Assembly: GCA_037157565.1 (NCBI GenBank)
Contig: JAZHRO010000062.1
Coordinates: 4,774,001-4,838,000 of the forward strand
Reading direction: 5' to 3'
Length of the DNA stretch: 64,000 bases
Source: Thalassia testudinum
Lineage: Eukaryota; Streptophyta; Magnoliopsida; Alismatales; Hydrocharitaceae
Position numbers and translations under genes: made by a program
Shown: positions 22,815 to 33,132 of the stretch, piece after piece
Layout: the number at the start of each line of letters is the position of its first letter
How positions within the stretch are numbered: position 1 is the stretch's first letter
The notes under the pieces: generated by a model
What the model saw: the letters and a program-made list of their open reading frames with translations, nothing else
Databases searched by the model: none
What the model was told of the DNA's origin: nothing

Positions 22815-23589
22815 CCAGTAATATGCTAGAAACTGAAATTGTCCTCAAATGAGCATCTCCTGAAGTTTTATAGGTAGCTCCAAGAGGTTGCAACTGATGA
22901 TCAAGGAACAGAGACATGATTTTTCCTATCAAAAGTGAACTGTTATAGTGATGTGACTCTTTGTCCACAGGCTGTCTCCAACTTTTCTTACGTGGAACTA
23001 CATATTAAATGGGAAGGCCTTTGTTTTTGTGGCCTAATCTAATGCATGAAACTGAAATTCGCCATTCCTTTATCCTCTAGAGAATAGAACCCTTTGTTGG
23101 TTAACCTTTCCCCATTTCGGAAAGGCAAATGGATTTTATCTTTTCTGGAATGTCATACATGCCGATTAGATTTTTGTATCCGTAGTTTTACAGTAGTAGA
23201 AACTTTCAATAGCTCCATGAAGGACTACTAGAGGTGAAGATGAATGAAATGAGTGAAACACATCTCTTTACACCCGACTCACATGGTTCAGCAGTCTAGC
23301 AAAGCAAGTTGCTTCTTCAAGTGAAGTGGAGCAAAGCAAGAAAGGAAAAGATCCTTTTCATCCCTGACTCGTTGCCATGAAGCTTTGAATTTGGAATGGG
23401 CCCCACCTTATTTTTGATATGACTCATAAGTCGGTCGCTCTTTCCTACAAGAGATTGAATGAGGGCCACACTGTCATCACCCAATTTTAATCCATGCTTT
23501 CTTTAGCATGTTCCTAATTCCAGACTGGTACGTTCACTACTTGAATGTCTGGGCCAGAAAAATGTGGGCCAAGCTGCTTATTTTTACCA
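22815..23589. other. Unassigned intron sequence
   Basis: No recognisable gene or terminal repeat. It may include decayed 3' LINE sequence continuing from the element to the right, but no motif supports this. Confidence 0.35.
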
Positions 23590-24690
23590 AGGGGATTTAG
23601 GTGATTCCTCATCTAACTTCACGCCTATTAGCTTCTTTACTGCTCTTGGTCATCAAGGACCAAATTGATGAGCTAGCATTCCTTCTTGATAAGGGTTCAG
23701 TTTTTTTGCCTTACTGGCTTGACCAACGTCATCTGAATTTGTCCAACCTGAGTTATTGTCAGGCTTGCTTAATCCCTTTCCTTGTCTCATGTCAAATTGC
23801 CCAGATTTTCCCTTGTTCCAGGAAAATTTGGCAGCATTAATAAACATTCTTTTAGAATATTCTACAATGCATCCTCCAGCATATTGTTCATGAGCTAATA
23901 AAAAAAGATCTGTAGCTGACACTTACGAAGGCCATATTTTGCTAATTTTACACGAGCACAGACCATCAATCCTTTCCTTACTTCATACCCTTCCACTCAG
24001 TTAATCAAATAAGTGGAAGATCGGAATGGTAGTTAGAACAAACTTCAGGACCAACCAACCTTCCCTAGACATGTCCCTCTCCACCCTTCCAGCCTCCTCC
24101 CAAACCTCTCAAACATTGGTAACTAGTCACCAAAAGCAGTCTATTTGTGTTTCAATGACAAGCCTGCGTAAATCATAGAAAGGCCCCAGCCTCCATACAC
24201 CAGCATCTGTAGGCAACCATGGGTCTCCAACTCAAGCATACCGAAGTGGACAGTAACCAACTTGGAGTGCTTTATCTCCATTCTTGAGAAAGCTCCTAAG
24301 ATCTTGATCTAGGCTGCCAGTTTCTCTGTTTCTTGGGTCCCTCCCTTGAAAAACATGATGCCATCCTCGTATTGCAGTACAAGGGTGACAAGAGTGTTAT
24401 TCTTTGGAAGAGTGACACCTCTGAATAGGTCTTCTCATAAAGGCATTGCCGCAAGGGCATTTTGGAGCAATGGTCTACCATCTATCAGAACAGAGAAAGA
24501 AGCAGTTGTAACACAATGTTTCATCCAAGGTATCCATATATTTGGAAAACACCTTATCAAGGCCTGCCAAAGAGATGACCAATATAGTCATAAGCGTTTA
24601 AAAAATCAACTTCCCATATGAAGCCTTTCCTACCCCACCTGCACCGAGCAACAATCATTTTGTAGAATAAACTGGACTTGTAAAGGGGCC
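23590..24690 (-). mobile_element. L1-type LINE fragment (reverse transcriptase)
   Basis: On the - strand, KGFIWEVDFLNAYDYI (24630-24580) is the L1 reverse transcriptase motif A region. WIPWMKHCVTTASFSVLIDG (~24530-24470) and LVLQYEDGIMFFKGGTQE (~24390-24340) follow; the last is the active site, with YEDG where YADD is expected. Then comes the usual block leading to the K-S motif. Stops and shifts are common. The 5' end abuts copia leader sequence at about 24690-24700. Confidence 0.72.
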
Positions 24691-24699
24691 AATCCTCAA

Positions 24700-25475
24700 G
24701 CACCGCCAGCGATCGTGCTATTGCTGATCTCTCTCCCTCCAATCTTGCGACCACACACGCCGCCAGAGATCTCTCGCTCCTCGCTCCAATGACCGCATAG
24801 CACTGCCACCCGGACTTGTCGAGCGTCGCTTAGGGTTCTCTTCGACAGCAACAGCCATTGCTATTGCATGACTTCCATCTTCATCGCCACCTTCGCCACC
24901 ATGACCTCTTGATCACGCTCGTCGTTGGAGATCGCTGCCCTCAGCAGAGATCTTGTTGTCGCCTTCTTCACCTTATTTACTGCGTGGCTCCTCGTAATTG
25001 TCGCCATCAGCGGTGGTGCTTCTTCCTCCGAAGAGTGACGTAGCAACAACACCACCACCAACACTGATGTGGCCTACACGATGGCCCCCTTCTTCACCAT
25101 CGCCATCACCATCACCTCCTTCGTCTTCTACTCTCCTATAGCATCATCTTCTATGATCCGGTCTTTGCCACCTTTGGTTCCTTTGGATGAAAAAATAAAT
25201 TGGAACTCCAAAAAATAATGATGAATATGATAATAAGATGGATCCAAGAAACAAAAAACTCTGATATCAAGTTGAATAATATGAAAAGCGAAAACATAAT
25301 AACAAGATATCAAAGCAAAAATAATGAAATAACTCTTGAGTTTATATGAAAACCCCACTCACGAAGAGCGGGGAAAAAACTACAGGAGAAGGCCCCAATA
25401 GGGTTGATATTTATATTACTCTTCTCAAAAAAATAAATGAGTACATGCTTATTTTTAGGCTTTCACACTCCAACA
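24700..25475 (-). mobile_element. Copia 5' LTR and leader remnant
   Basis: The LTR is 25475-25272 on the - strand (TGTTGGAGTGTGAAAGCC to ...ATTATTCAA). It is followed by a primer-binding site (cttgatatcagag) at 25271-25259 and about 550 bp of leader. The leader ends where the LINE fragment begins. No gag or pol of this element is left here. Confidence 0.7.
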
Positions 25476-25585
25476 CTTCACATCTCACGATGTGGTACTA
25501 AACCAACCACACATTCTCCAACATAATCAAATGGTTGCACCTCACCCCACTTTAGATGCATTACCTCTTGAAACCAGGCTCCAAC

Positions 25586-26090
25586 TGTTGGTGCTACCCT
25601 CCTTATGTTTTGACGATTTACAAATTAGAAATAAGAGCTTAATGAAAAAGATAATAAATTGTCCTTGTTAGATATACTTTGTATTCAAGCTAACTTGCAG
25701 GTCAGGACTTTATCAAGTGAAGCTCAAGAAGATCAAGCCAAAGTACTAAATAATTTGCTACCAACTCATGATTTTAAGATGCACTGAAGGAGACTTATTT
25801 ACAAAAGATTAGTCTCCTGTAGTTGAAGAGATGTAATCTTCGTTTTTTTCTTCTAGAATGATGTTAAAGAGCCCTTATTTGAACATCAACTATCCAATCC
25901 TTTCCACATCAGTCGTCCAACACACACATTAAAAGACCAATACTTCACTTATTGGTCGACCAACATTATGATTGGGTGTCCCATAAAGGAACAATGATTT
26001 TATAACACTCACTTGTCACCAACTCCAGAATCAAAATTGGATCCAGATGCCACCTGTGTGAAGCCTTGAGAATAACCTCCCAAATCAGGT
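25586..26090 (+). repeat. Left part of a long LTR (TGTTGGTG type), split
   Basis: It begins TGTTGGTGCTACC, the exact inverse of the CACCAACA that ends the piece at 31559-32455. Both pieces carry variants of the palindrome TTGGTCGACCAA (here near 25963). I read them as one LTR opened by the insertions between 26090 and 31558. LTRs of this style occur in SIRE/Maximus-type copia elements; that assignment is from general recollection. Confidence 0.55.
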
Positions 26091-26099
26091 CATATTTTC

Positions 26100-26865
26100 G
26101 ATCCTTTTATGAGGTTTTTCAGCATGTGGACGATAAAGAAATCAAGGTAAGAGATTTATGGGATGGAGTTCATAGTTGTTGGGACATCATGCTGCTGGCA
26201 GGACTTTCAGAGGCAAACTTTTAATGATTTTCAGCGGTTACTTCAAAATATTCATGACCTTTCTCCTACAACTACAGAGTCCGATGGTTACAATTAGAAG
26301 CATGGTACATTCTTGGTTGGTCATGCTTGTAAAATATTGTTTAATGATGGCACCATTAATGATCAAGTTGATGGAGATTCAAGATTGATTATGAAATGCA
26401 AGTTTCCTCTCAAAATCAGATTATTCCTTTGGTTCCTTAGAAGAAAGCGAATTATAACTCGTATGTATAGATTTAGATGGGCTCCGGATGAGAATACTAA
26501 ATGTCTCCTTTGTCAGAATGAGGATGAAGATGTGCAACATTTGTTCTTCGACTATGTTTTTGCCAAAAATGTTTGGTCAGGTTTTGCTTTGAACACAATG
26601 GATAAGACAGATTTTCAGAGATTTTGGACAAGCTTCAAAGATCATGTTCTTCTTGACATGGTGGGTTGGTGTCAGGGTATCGCTATTATCTGGTTTATAT
26701 GGCTTCAAAGGAACTGTACTGTGTTCCATAATGAGAGGTATCGGGTGAAGTGATTGAAGAGGCGAACGTTATTTCTGATTTTTGGCTGCAGAACTTGTAA
26801 GTTCATTCCTTTCCTTACCTTTTAATACAATTTACGGATGATTACCAAGCTCAGGTAATCTTCCA
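26100..26865 (+). mobile_element. L1-type LINE 3' end (zf-RVT domain)
   Basis: The frame at 26313-26753 encodes the C-terminal part of an L1 ORF2: FPLKIRLFLWFLRRKRIITR, then CLLCQNEDEDVQHLFF. The last zinc ligand is changed (FDY where FxC is expected). Further text (WFIWLQRNCTVFHNE) is the usual L1 C-terminus. The upstream reverse transcriptase is absent, so the element is strongly 5'-truncated. Confidence 0.75.
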
Positions 26866-26873
26866 CTTTTTTC

Positions 26874-26892
26874 CTTAGGGTTTAGGGTTTAG
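26874..26892 (+). repeat. Short interstitial telomere-type repeat
   Basis: About 2.7 units of the plant telomere repeat TTTAGGG lie exactly at the truncated left edge of the copia D 5' LTR. Confidence 0.8.
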
Positions 26893-28593
26893 GCCACGTG
26901 GACAATTCACGTGGCAGCATCTAAAGCCCAATAGGGCTGTCAGTCATGGGTTCTAGAACCCAAGTTGAAGTTTTTTTGTTTAAGAGTCAAGTTTTCTATT
27001 TTTAGTAAATGTATTTTAGGAAAAACATTTGTGATTTGATTTAAGTAGAAGAGATAAGATCTTTCCTTACAAGATAAAGATTTTTTATTTTCAATAATAG
27101 GGATATATACTCTCTATAAAAGAGAGCCTTCTCTCTTTATAATCTCAAGTCATAATAATATTTCTTATTCTAAGAAACTCCACTTCCTCTCTCTTCTTCC
27201 ACATCACCATCGCCGACCACCATCAACAAGGTAGCTGGCCTCCTACACCAACCACATAGGGCTGCCAGCCACCAAGGCTTCTCCTAATTTGCATGAACCT
27301 AGCCCCTACGTGGGACTTTTTTCCCATGCCTAGGAGCCTCTACGCTCCACGTATTGTGCAAATCTTGAGATGATATCAGAGTCTTCGGTCTAAGCTCCTG
27401 TGCATGTGGGATATTTACTACACATTTGTGACATCCGCATCCAGAAAGTCCTCGACAAATCTGACGCCTTACACGGAAAAGGAAGACTAGAGAAGATGGC
27501 GAAGTCAACCACGACGGTCGGAGATGCCATACCACACTTGGTCCAAGAGAAAGCAAGGTGGTTGTCTCCGAGATAACAATCAAGCTTAGTGGCGCGTCCA
27601 ATTATGTCTTGTGGGCTCACGCCTTCAAGATATTTGTCAGAGGCCATGAGAAGCCTAGCATTCTTCTTAAGGAGCCACCAGAGTTGAAGGACGACAAGAA
27701 GTTCGAGAAGGAGAATTATGTTATCATGAATTGGCTCTTGAACTCGATGGACCCATCCATCGTCTCAAACATGCTCTACAAAAAGAACGCATATGAGATT
27801 TGGATGGCTCTTAAGAAAAGGTACACCCGAACCTCAAGCAATGCGCGTATTACTGACCTCAATACTTAACAACAACTAAGCTCTTTCCCATACTAAGTAG
27901 GGTCAGTCACATGGATTCTTTGCCTCCACACAGATCGATTTTGAGTCATTTCAGGACTCAAATTAAAGTAATTGAGGTCATACTTAATAGTTTCCTTCCA
28001 ACACTTGTTTGATCTTCTACACCCCCTCTTAGCAAGTTCAGCCTTCAACTTCTCGCATCTCCTGACTGGAGCATTTAGTAGCCTTCTTTGCAAATGTTCA
28101 AGTCATCTTAGGCATGTCTCTCATTTTATCCTCTATCGGTGCCACCCTAATATTTTCTCGAATAATCTCATTTGAAATATGGTCATTTCTTGCATGACGA
28201 CACATCCATCTTAACATCTTCATTTCTGCCATAAACATCTTCTGCACATGCCCATAGCTGATAGCCCAACATTTAGAACCATACAATATGGTTGGTCTTA
28301 TCGCAGCTTGATAATACTTTCCTTTGACTTTTAAAGGAACCCTCTTATCACAGAGAACACCAGATGCATCCCTCCATTTCAACCACCCTGCATTAATTCT
28401 ATGTGTAACATCTTCATCAATTCCACCATCTTGTTGGAAAATGGATCCCAAGTACTTAAAAAAGCATCTTTCATTGGAATGCACTCTTCTCCAATTTTTA
28501 CATCAATCCATTCATTGTTACCTCTACTACTAAACTTGCATTCCATATACTCTTGTCTTTATCCTGCTTAGACGTAGTCCTTTACCTTCTAGG

Positions 28594-29612
28594 CAAGGTT
28601 TTAAAAAATGCGAGGCGGTTTGCCTTCATTGAGGCGAGACGTAAGCCTCGAGGCAGTCGAGGCGTAAGCCTCAAGAATTGCATAAAAAACATAGAAAAAG
28701 GAAATGATATATACTTCTTGCTAATAAGAAAATAATAATCTAAATAATACACTTTCATAACATTTTCTCTATTTGAAAGAACGAAATTCATCCCAAAATC
28801 CTAACAACCAAGCCCTACTAAGATCCAAACTTTCCCCTGAAACCCTAAAACACACCTCAAAACTCATCCTTAAGATATTTGACGATGATGAAACACAATC
28901 AAGTAAACCAAAAAAAAAAAACACAAAACCCTAAGCACCTTGATGATAAATGCAAATGCACCTCCTCCAACGCGGCTGCGCGATGCTCCTCCGACACTGC
29001 GGCAGCAGCTGCACCATCGGCGATGCTCCTCCAACGCTGCTGCGCGATGCTCCTCCTCCGACACTGCTGCAGCAGCTGCACCACCGGCGATGCTCCTCCA
29101 ACGCTGCTGCGCGATGCTCCTCCGACACTGTTGCAGCAGCTGCACCACCGGTGATGCTCCTCCGACACTGCTGCAGCAACTGCACCACCGGAGATGCTCC
29201 TCCTCCAACGCTGCTGCACGATGCTCCTCCTCCTCTGACACTGCTGTAGCAGCTACACCATCGGCGATGCTCCTCCGATGCTGTTGCGACGATGCTCCTC
29301 CTCGAGCTCCGACACTGCTACAGTAGCTGCACCACTGGCAATGCTCCTCCTCCGACACTGCTGCGGCGATGCTCCTCCTCCGACACTGCTGCGGCGATGC
29401 TCCTCCTCGAGCTTCGATGCTGCTGCAGCAACTACACCTAAACCAATTGAGGTTGTGCCTCATGTGCGCCTCACCGCCTCGGACCGCCTCGGCTCAACTG
29501 AGGCGCATGCCTCTTGAATGCACCCCAAGGCTACAGCCTCGAGGCTATTTGGGGCCGCCTCGCCTCGAGGCGTACGCCTCTATAGCCTTGAGGTGCGATT
29601 TTTAAAACTATG
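28594..29612. mobile_element. hAT family A, copy 1 (non-autonomous), in the RTE LINE
   Basis: Ends are CAAGGTTTTAAAAAATGCG and (reverse strand) CATAGTTTTAAAAATCGC. The flanking 8 bp CTTCTAGG occur at 28586-28593 and 29613-29620, a perfect hAT-type duplication. Subterminal palindromic words such as GAGGCGTAAGCCTC lie at both ends (28620-28675 and 29460-29590). The interior is a ~40-bp minisatellite. No transposase. Confidence 0.88.
28975..29437. repeat. Minisatellite (~40-bp unit, trinucleotide-like) inside hAT-A1
   Basis: About 10 imperfect units of gatgctcctccgacactgct followed by gcagcagctgcaccaccgg, with internal length changes. Its regularity keeps several frames open on both strands (up to 197 codons on the -), but these are translations of the repeat, not genes. 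Confidence 0.92.
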
Positions 29613-31558
29613 CTTCTAGGGCTTCCCTCCAAAGCTCAAGTTTCCTGTTCACTCCATTTCGTCTCATCAACCAATATAATGTCATCAGCAAAAAGCATAC
29701 ACCATACACCTCAGCTTGGATATGCTTCGTCAACTCATCCATAACTAAGGCAAAGAGATGAGGGCTTAAAGCTGATCCTTGATGCAGATCAATGGTGATA
29801 TCAAAGTAATCCGTCAAATCATCCTTAGTTCTTACACAAGCTGCAGTTCGATAGCACATATCTTTTATGAGGTTGATATACAAAACTGGTATATGTCTCT
29901 TCTCTAAAATTTTCCACAAGATCTCTTAGGACAAAATCATAAGCCTTCTCCAAATCAATAAAAATCATTTGTAAATCCTTCTTGACTTTGTAGGTCTCCA
30001 TCATACGTCTCAAGAGATATATTGCCTCAATAGTAGACCGGCCTGGCATAAAGCCAAATTGATTTTCAGTGACTACAGATACTTGCCTCACCCTTCTTTT
30101 AATTATTCTCTCCCAAAGTTTCATCGTATGGCTCATTAATTTAATACCCCTATAGTTGGAACAATTTTGTATCTCCCTTCTTTTTATATAAAGGTATCAC
30201 AAAACTTTTCCTCCATTCCTCTGGCATCTTCTTGCCTCTCAAAATAGTATTAAATAATTTTGTGAGCTAAGTTATATCCCTTTCTTCTATCACTCTCCAA
30301 ACGTCTATAGGAATATCATCAGGCCCAACAACCCTCCTACTAACCTCTATACTCACATTTTGACAAAATATTATGAAAAGATGGAAACACTGTTCGAGGA
30401 GTTTGAGATCTATAAGCCATTGTGTTATGATAAGCAGGGGAGACTCGGGCGATTTAATAATCCGCCAAGTTTCTATCGGGGTTACATCCCTATTATCGAG
30501 TTGCTCGAGATCAGATCCTGGCTTCTGACGGAAGGATGGATCTTGAGACCATCTTCTACCGTCTTATCAAGATGGAGATCGTCGAGGCTGAAGACTTGAC
30601 GAAAAGCGAGAACTCTACACTTGTTATCCCTGAAGCGAGTGTGGGGCGTGACAAGGACGTGGACCTTACCACGTCTATCCAAAGTACCAGCACTATGGAC
30701 GCAACAACCATCCGCAAAATAAGTGCTGAGAGAAGTTCGGGAGACCATCATGTGGGACAACTAGCATCTCACGAGTGGACTCCCTAACTCATGAAGACAT
30801 CGAAATGCTACGAGCTTTATTTGGAGAAGACCAGACGACAGTCGCCATCGCAATTACTCAAGTTGCCACAGAAGCAATGACTTCGGAGGTCGCAAAAGGC
30901 TTCACCGTCAACATGTCAAAGGAGAAGACTGAGAGAGTGGCTCTCGAAGAAGAGTAGTGGGGCATCTAGCCTCACAAGTTGAAGACAAAGTCGTCGACCT
31001 CCCAACCTTAGACTTGAGGAGTGTTGGAACGTGGAATAAAGAGCCACGTGGATTGTCTATGTGGCAGTCAGCAGGCCACATGGACAGTCCACGTGACAAT
31101 ATCTATGGGGCCCAATAGAGCAGCCGATCATGGGTTCTAAAACCCAAGTTGGAATCTTTTGCTTAAGAATCAAGTTTTCTATTTTTAGTAAAAGAGATAA
31201 GATTTTAGGAAAAGTATTTGTGATTTGATTTAAGTAGAAGAGAAGATTTTTCCTTATGAGATAAGATTTTTAGTTTCCAAGAATAGGGATATGTACTCTT
31301 TATAAAAGAGAGCCTTCCCTCTTTGTAATCTCTTAAGTCATAATAATATTTCATATTCTAAGAAACCCCACTTCCTCTCCCTTCTTTCACATCACCACTA
31401 CCAGCCACCATCAACAAGGTAGCCAGCCTCCTGTGCCAACCACATAGGGTTGCCGGCCACCAAGGCTTCTCCTGATTTACGTGCACCTAGCCCCCATGTG
31501 GGACTATTTTCCCATGCCTAGGAGCATCAACGCTCCACGTATTGCGCAAATCTTGACA

Positions 31559-32455
31559 CAACACATACGAGTGGAAGTCTGAGTCTTCATTATGTGGTTG
31601 ACCACCCAAAGTAGTTGGACGACCCTATACCAACCTTGCACAAGCCTAAGAACAACCAGAGATTTTAATCCCAAAACCTTTCATTAGGTAGTCGACCACA
31701 ACAGAAATATAAGTTGACCAACATTTGTTGTTTTGGTCAACCAACACATTGATCAGTTGGCCAATATTCACCACTTTTCTTTTACTCCATTGTTGTTGGA
31801 TGACCACCCATCAATCAGGAGATAACCAAAACAATACTTGTTGGTCGATCAATCCTTATGTTGGATGACCAATATGTATTGACTATTGGATGACTTTTTG
31901 GTTTTTTGTTCTATCTATTGAACCTATTCATGATTTTACTCCAACAACTAAATCCTTTACTTAGGGTCATCTAGAGTCTTCTTATCGCATTTATAAAAAT
32001 CCAAGAAGACTCCCTTTGCTAGATACAACTTAGAGCACTAATCTACACACATTCTTACTAAGTGCTCTTGCTCTCCACAATTCTCCATCTAGGCTTCGAG
32101 AACTCTCTGAATCTCTACTTCCACACTCACTATCTAAAGGGAAGTAGTTCATTCCTATAGAAGCTAAATTCATTTAATTTATATTTTGGGCTTTATAGGA
32201 AATTGTATTTTTCTTTTATTTTGTTACGAGGGTGTCTGGATTGTGGATTCTTGTCTCTTTGAGACATTCTCTTTGGTAGGGACTAATCGGGAAAATCCTA
32301 AGTCAAGGAGACTTAGGTGATGGTTTTTACTTTTACAAATTTTCCACCTAAAAACTCATGTTTCTTGTGGTGATTATTTTGTGTAGCAATTTTATTTGTT
32401 TTATATTTTTATCCTGCATCATTTACCCCTCCTTTAGGATGCATTTTCACCAACA
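31559..32455 (+). repeat. Right part of the long LTR (CACCAACA end)
   Basis: It continues the piece at 25586-26090 after the nested insertions and ends ...CACCAACA at 32455. The first 400 bp are dense in variants of TTGGTCGACCAAC (for example 31600, 31690, 31740, 31845). The last 300 bp resemble the U5-like end at 47700-47960 (…ggtgatggtttttac…, …cacctaaaaactcatg…). Confidence 0.55.
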
Positions 32456-32474
32456 ACCATGACTAATCAAATTT

Positions 32475-33127
32475 AAAACACCTATATGAAGCACCCTCAT
32501 TTAAGAATCGATTGTCTATCGAATCTAATTAATTGAGCCTAGCCTTGTTCAAGCTCAAGCTCAATAAGCCTAAGCTAAGCTTGACTCGAGCTCAATAAGT
32601 TTTGGTGTCTCGTTCAAACTTGTCTCATTTGGCTCAAGCTAGTTATTAAGCCTAGTGACTAACAAGTTCAATTTCCTAAGTCACATGCTCAGATCTAAAA
32701 AACAAAGCATAGATGCTTGGTTAAATAAAAAATACTTACAAAGAAAGTAAAAAAATAGAAAAAAAGCACTTTAAATCAAATAGATATAATCTAAACAATG
32801 CATATAATGTTGTACATTACATCGTAAGCATAACAAAAAGCATATTATTATGAAGTAGAGCATGTATGGTTGTGGAATAAGGGTAACGAGTAAGGATCGT
32901 AGATGGGGAAGGGAGGGAAAGGGAAGAGAGTGGCCATGGTTTAGGAAAATTATATCTTTCTACTTTACTTTATTATATATAAAATATTTTAAAATATTTG
33001 TCGATACATCTCGTCAAATTCGAGCCTTTATTAAGTCAAGCCCAACCTTGTTCAGGTTTGACTCAATAACTTATTGATCCTAGATTTGTGTTCAAACTTG
33101 ACTCAATAGATTATCGACTTGGACTTG
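32475..33127. repeat. Degenerate element rich in AAGCTCGAGCT-type words
   Basis: Multiple copies of caagctcaagctcaat, gcttgactcgagctcaa and similar, on both strands, from 32530 to 33130, continuing after the gypsy solo LTR at 35973-36011. This is typical of subterminal regions of small non-autonomous DNA elements, but I could not find both termini. Confidence 0.45.
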
Positions 33128-33132
33128 TAAGC

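Larger units (their letters stand above)
27869..30342 (-). mobile_element. RTE-clade LINE, inserted in copia D gag
   Basis: On the - strand the fragment reads FGFMPGRSTIEAIYLLRRMM and MIFIDLEKAYDFV (30136-29990), LHQGSALSPHLFALVMDEL (~29780-29710) and an intact FADD active site after a frameshift (rc of gtcatcagcaaaaagc, ~29675-29690). After the hAT insertion come [20 protein letters not shown] and [11 protein letters not shown] (28484-28260). The 3' tail is (TTG)n, seen as aacaacaac at 27869, typical of RTE elements. Flanks ACCTCAATACTTA (27856-27868) and ACCTCTATACTCA (30343-30355) match at 11 of 13, an RTE-like target duplication. It is 5'-truncated. Confidence 0.88.
27558..30957 (+). pseudogene. 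Copia D gag, interrupted by an RTE LINE
   Basis: The first part (27558-27868) reads KLSGASNYVLWAHAFKIFV, then NYVIMNWLLNSMDPSI, YEIWMALKKRYTRTS and ARITDLNT: the N-terminal UBN2-type capsid domain of plant copia gag. After the LINE the same domain resumes in phase at ~30356 with LTKYYEKMETLFEEFEIYKP. A frameshift near 30500 separates this from METIFYRLIKME-like text at 30536. The tail to 30957 is acidic and resembles nothing I know; no CCHC knuckle is seen. Gag forms the virus-like particle in which copia RNA is packaged. Confidence 0.8.
26893..31558 (+). mobile_element. Copia family D element, gag only (non-autonomous), nested
   Basis: 5' LTR 26893-27370 (first bases missing) and 3' LTR 31022-31558 (TGTTGGAACGTGG to CTTGACA) share the GGGATATGTACTCT promoter block and a long GC-richer U5. 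The primer-binding site TGATATCAGAG follows at 27371. Without the RTE insertion (27869-30342) the internal region is only about 1.2 kb. It holds gag (27558-27868 and 30356-30957) and then the polypurine-like gacttgaggag and the 3' LTR. No protease, integrase, reverse transcriptase or RNase H text is present. This is the layout of TR-GAG-type non-autonomous elements. Confidence 0.82.

Noticed and set aside
28870..29463. 197-codon - strand ORF and several overlapping + strand ORFs rich in Cys/Ser/Ala
   Set aside because: They are translations of the 40-bp minisatellite in different frames; open frames on both strands at once show it is a repeat effect.
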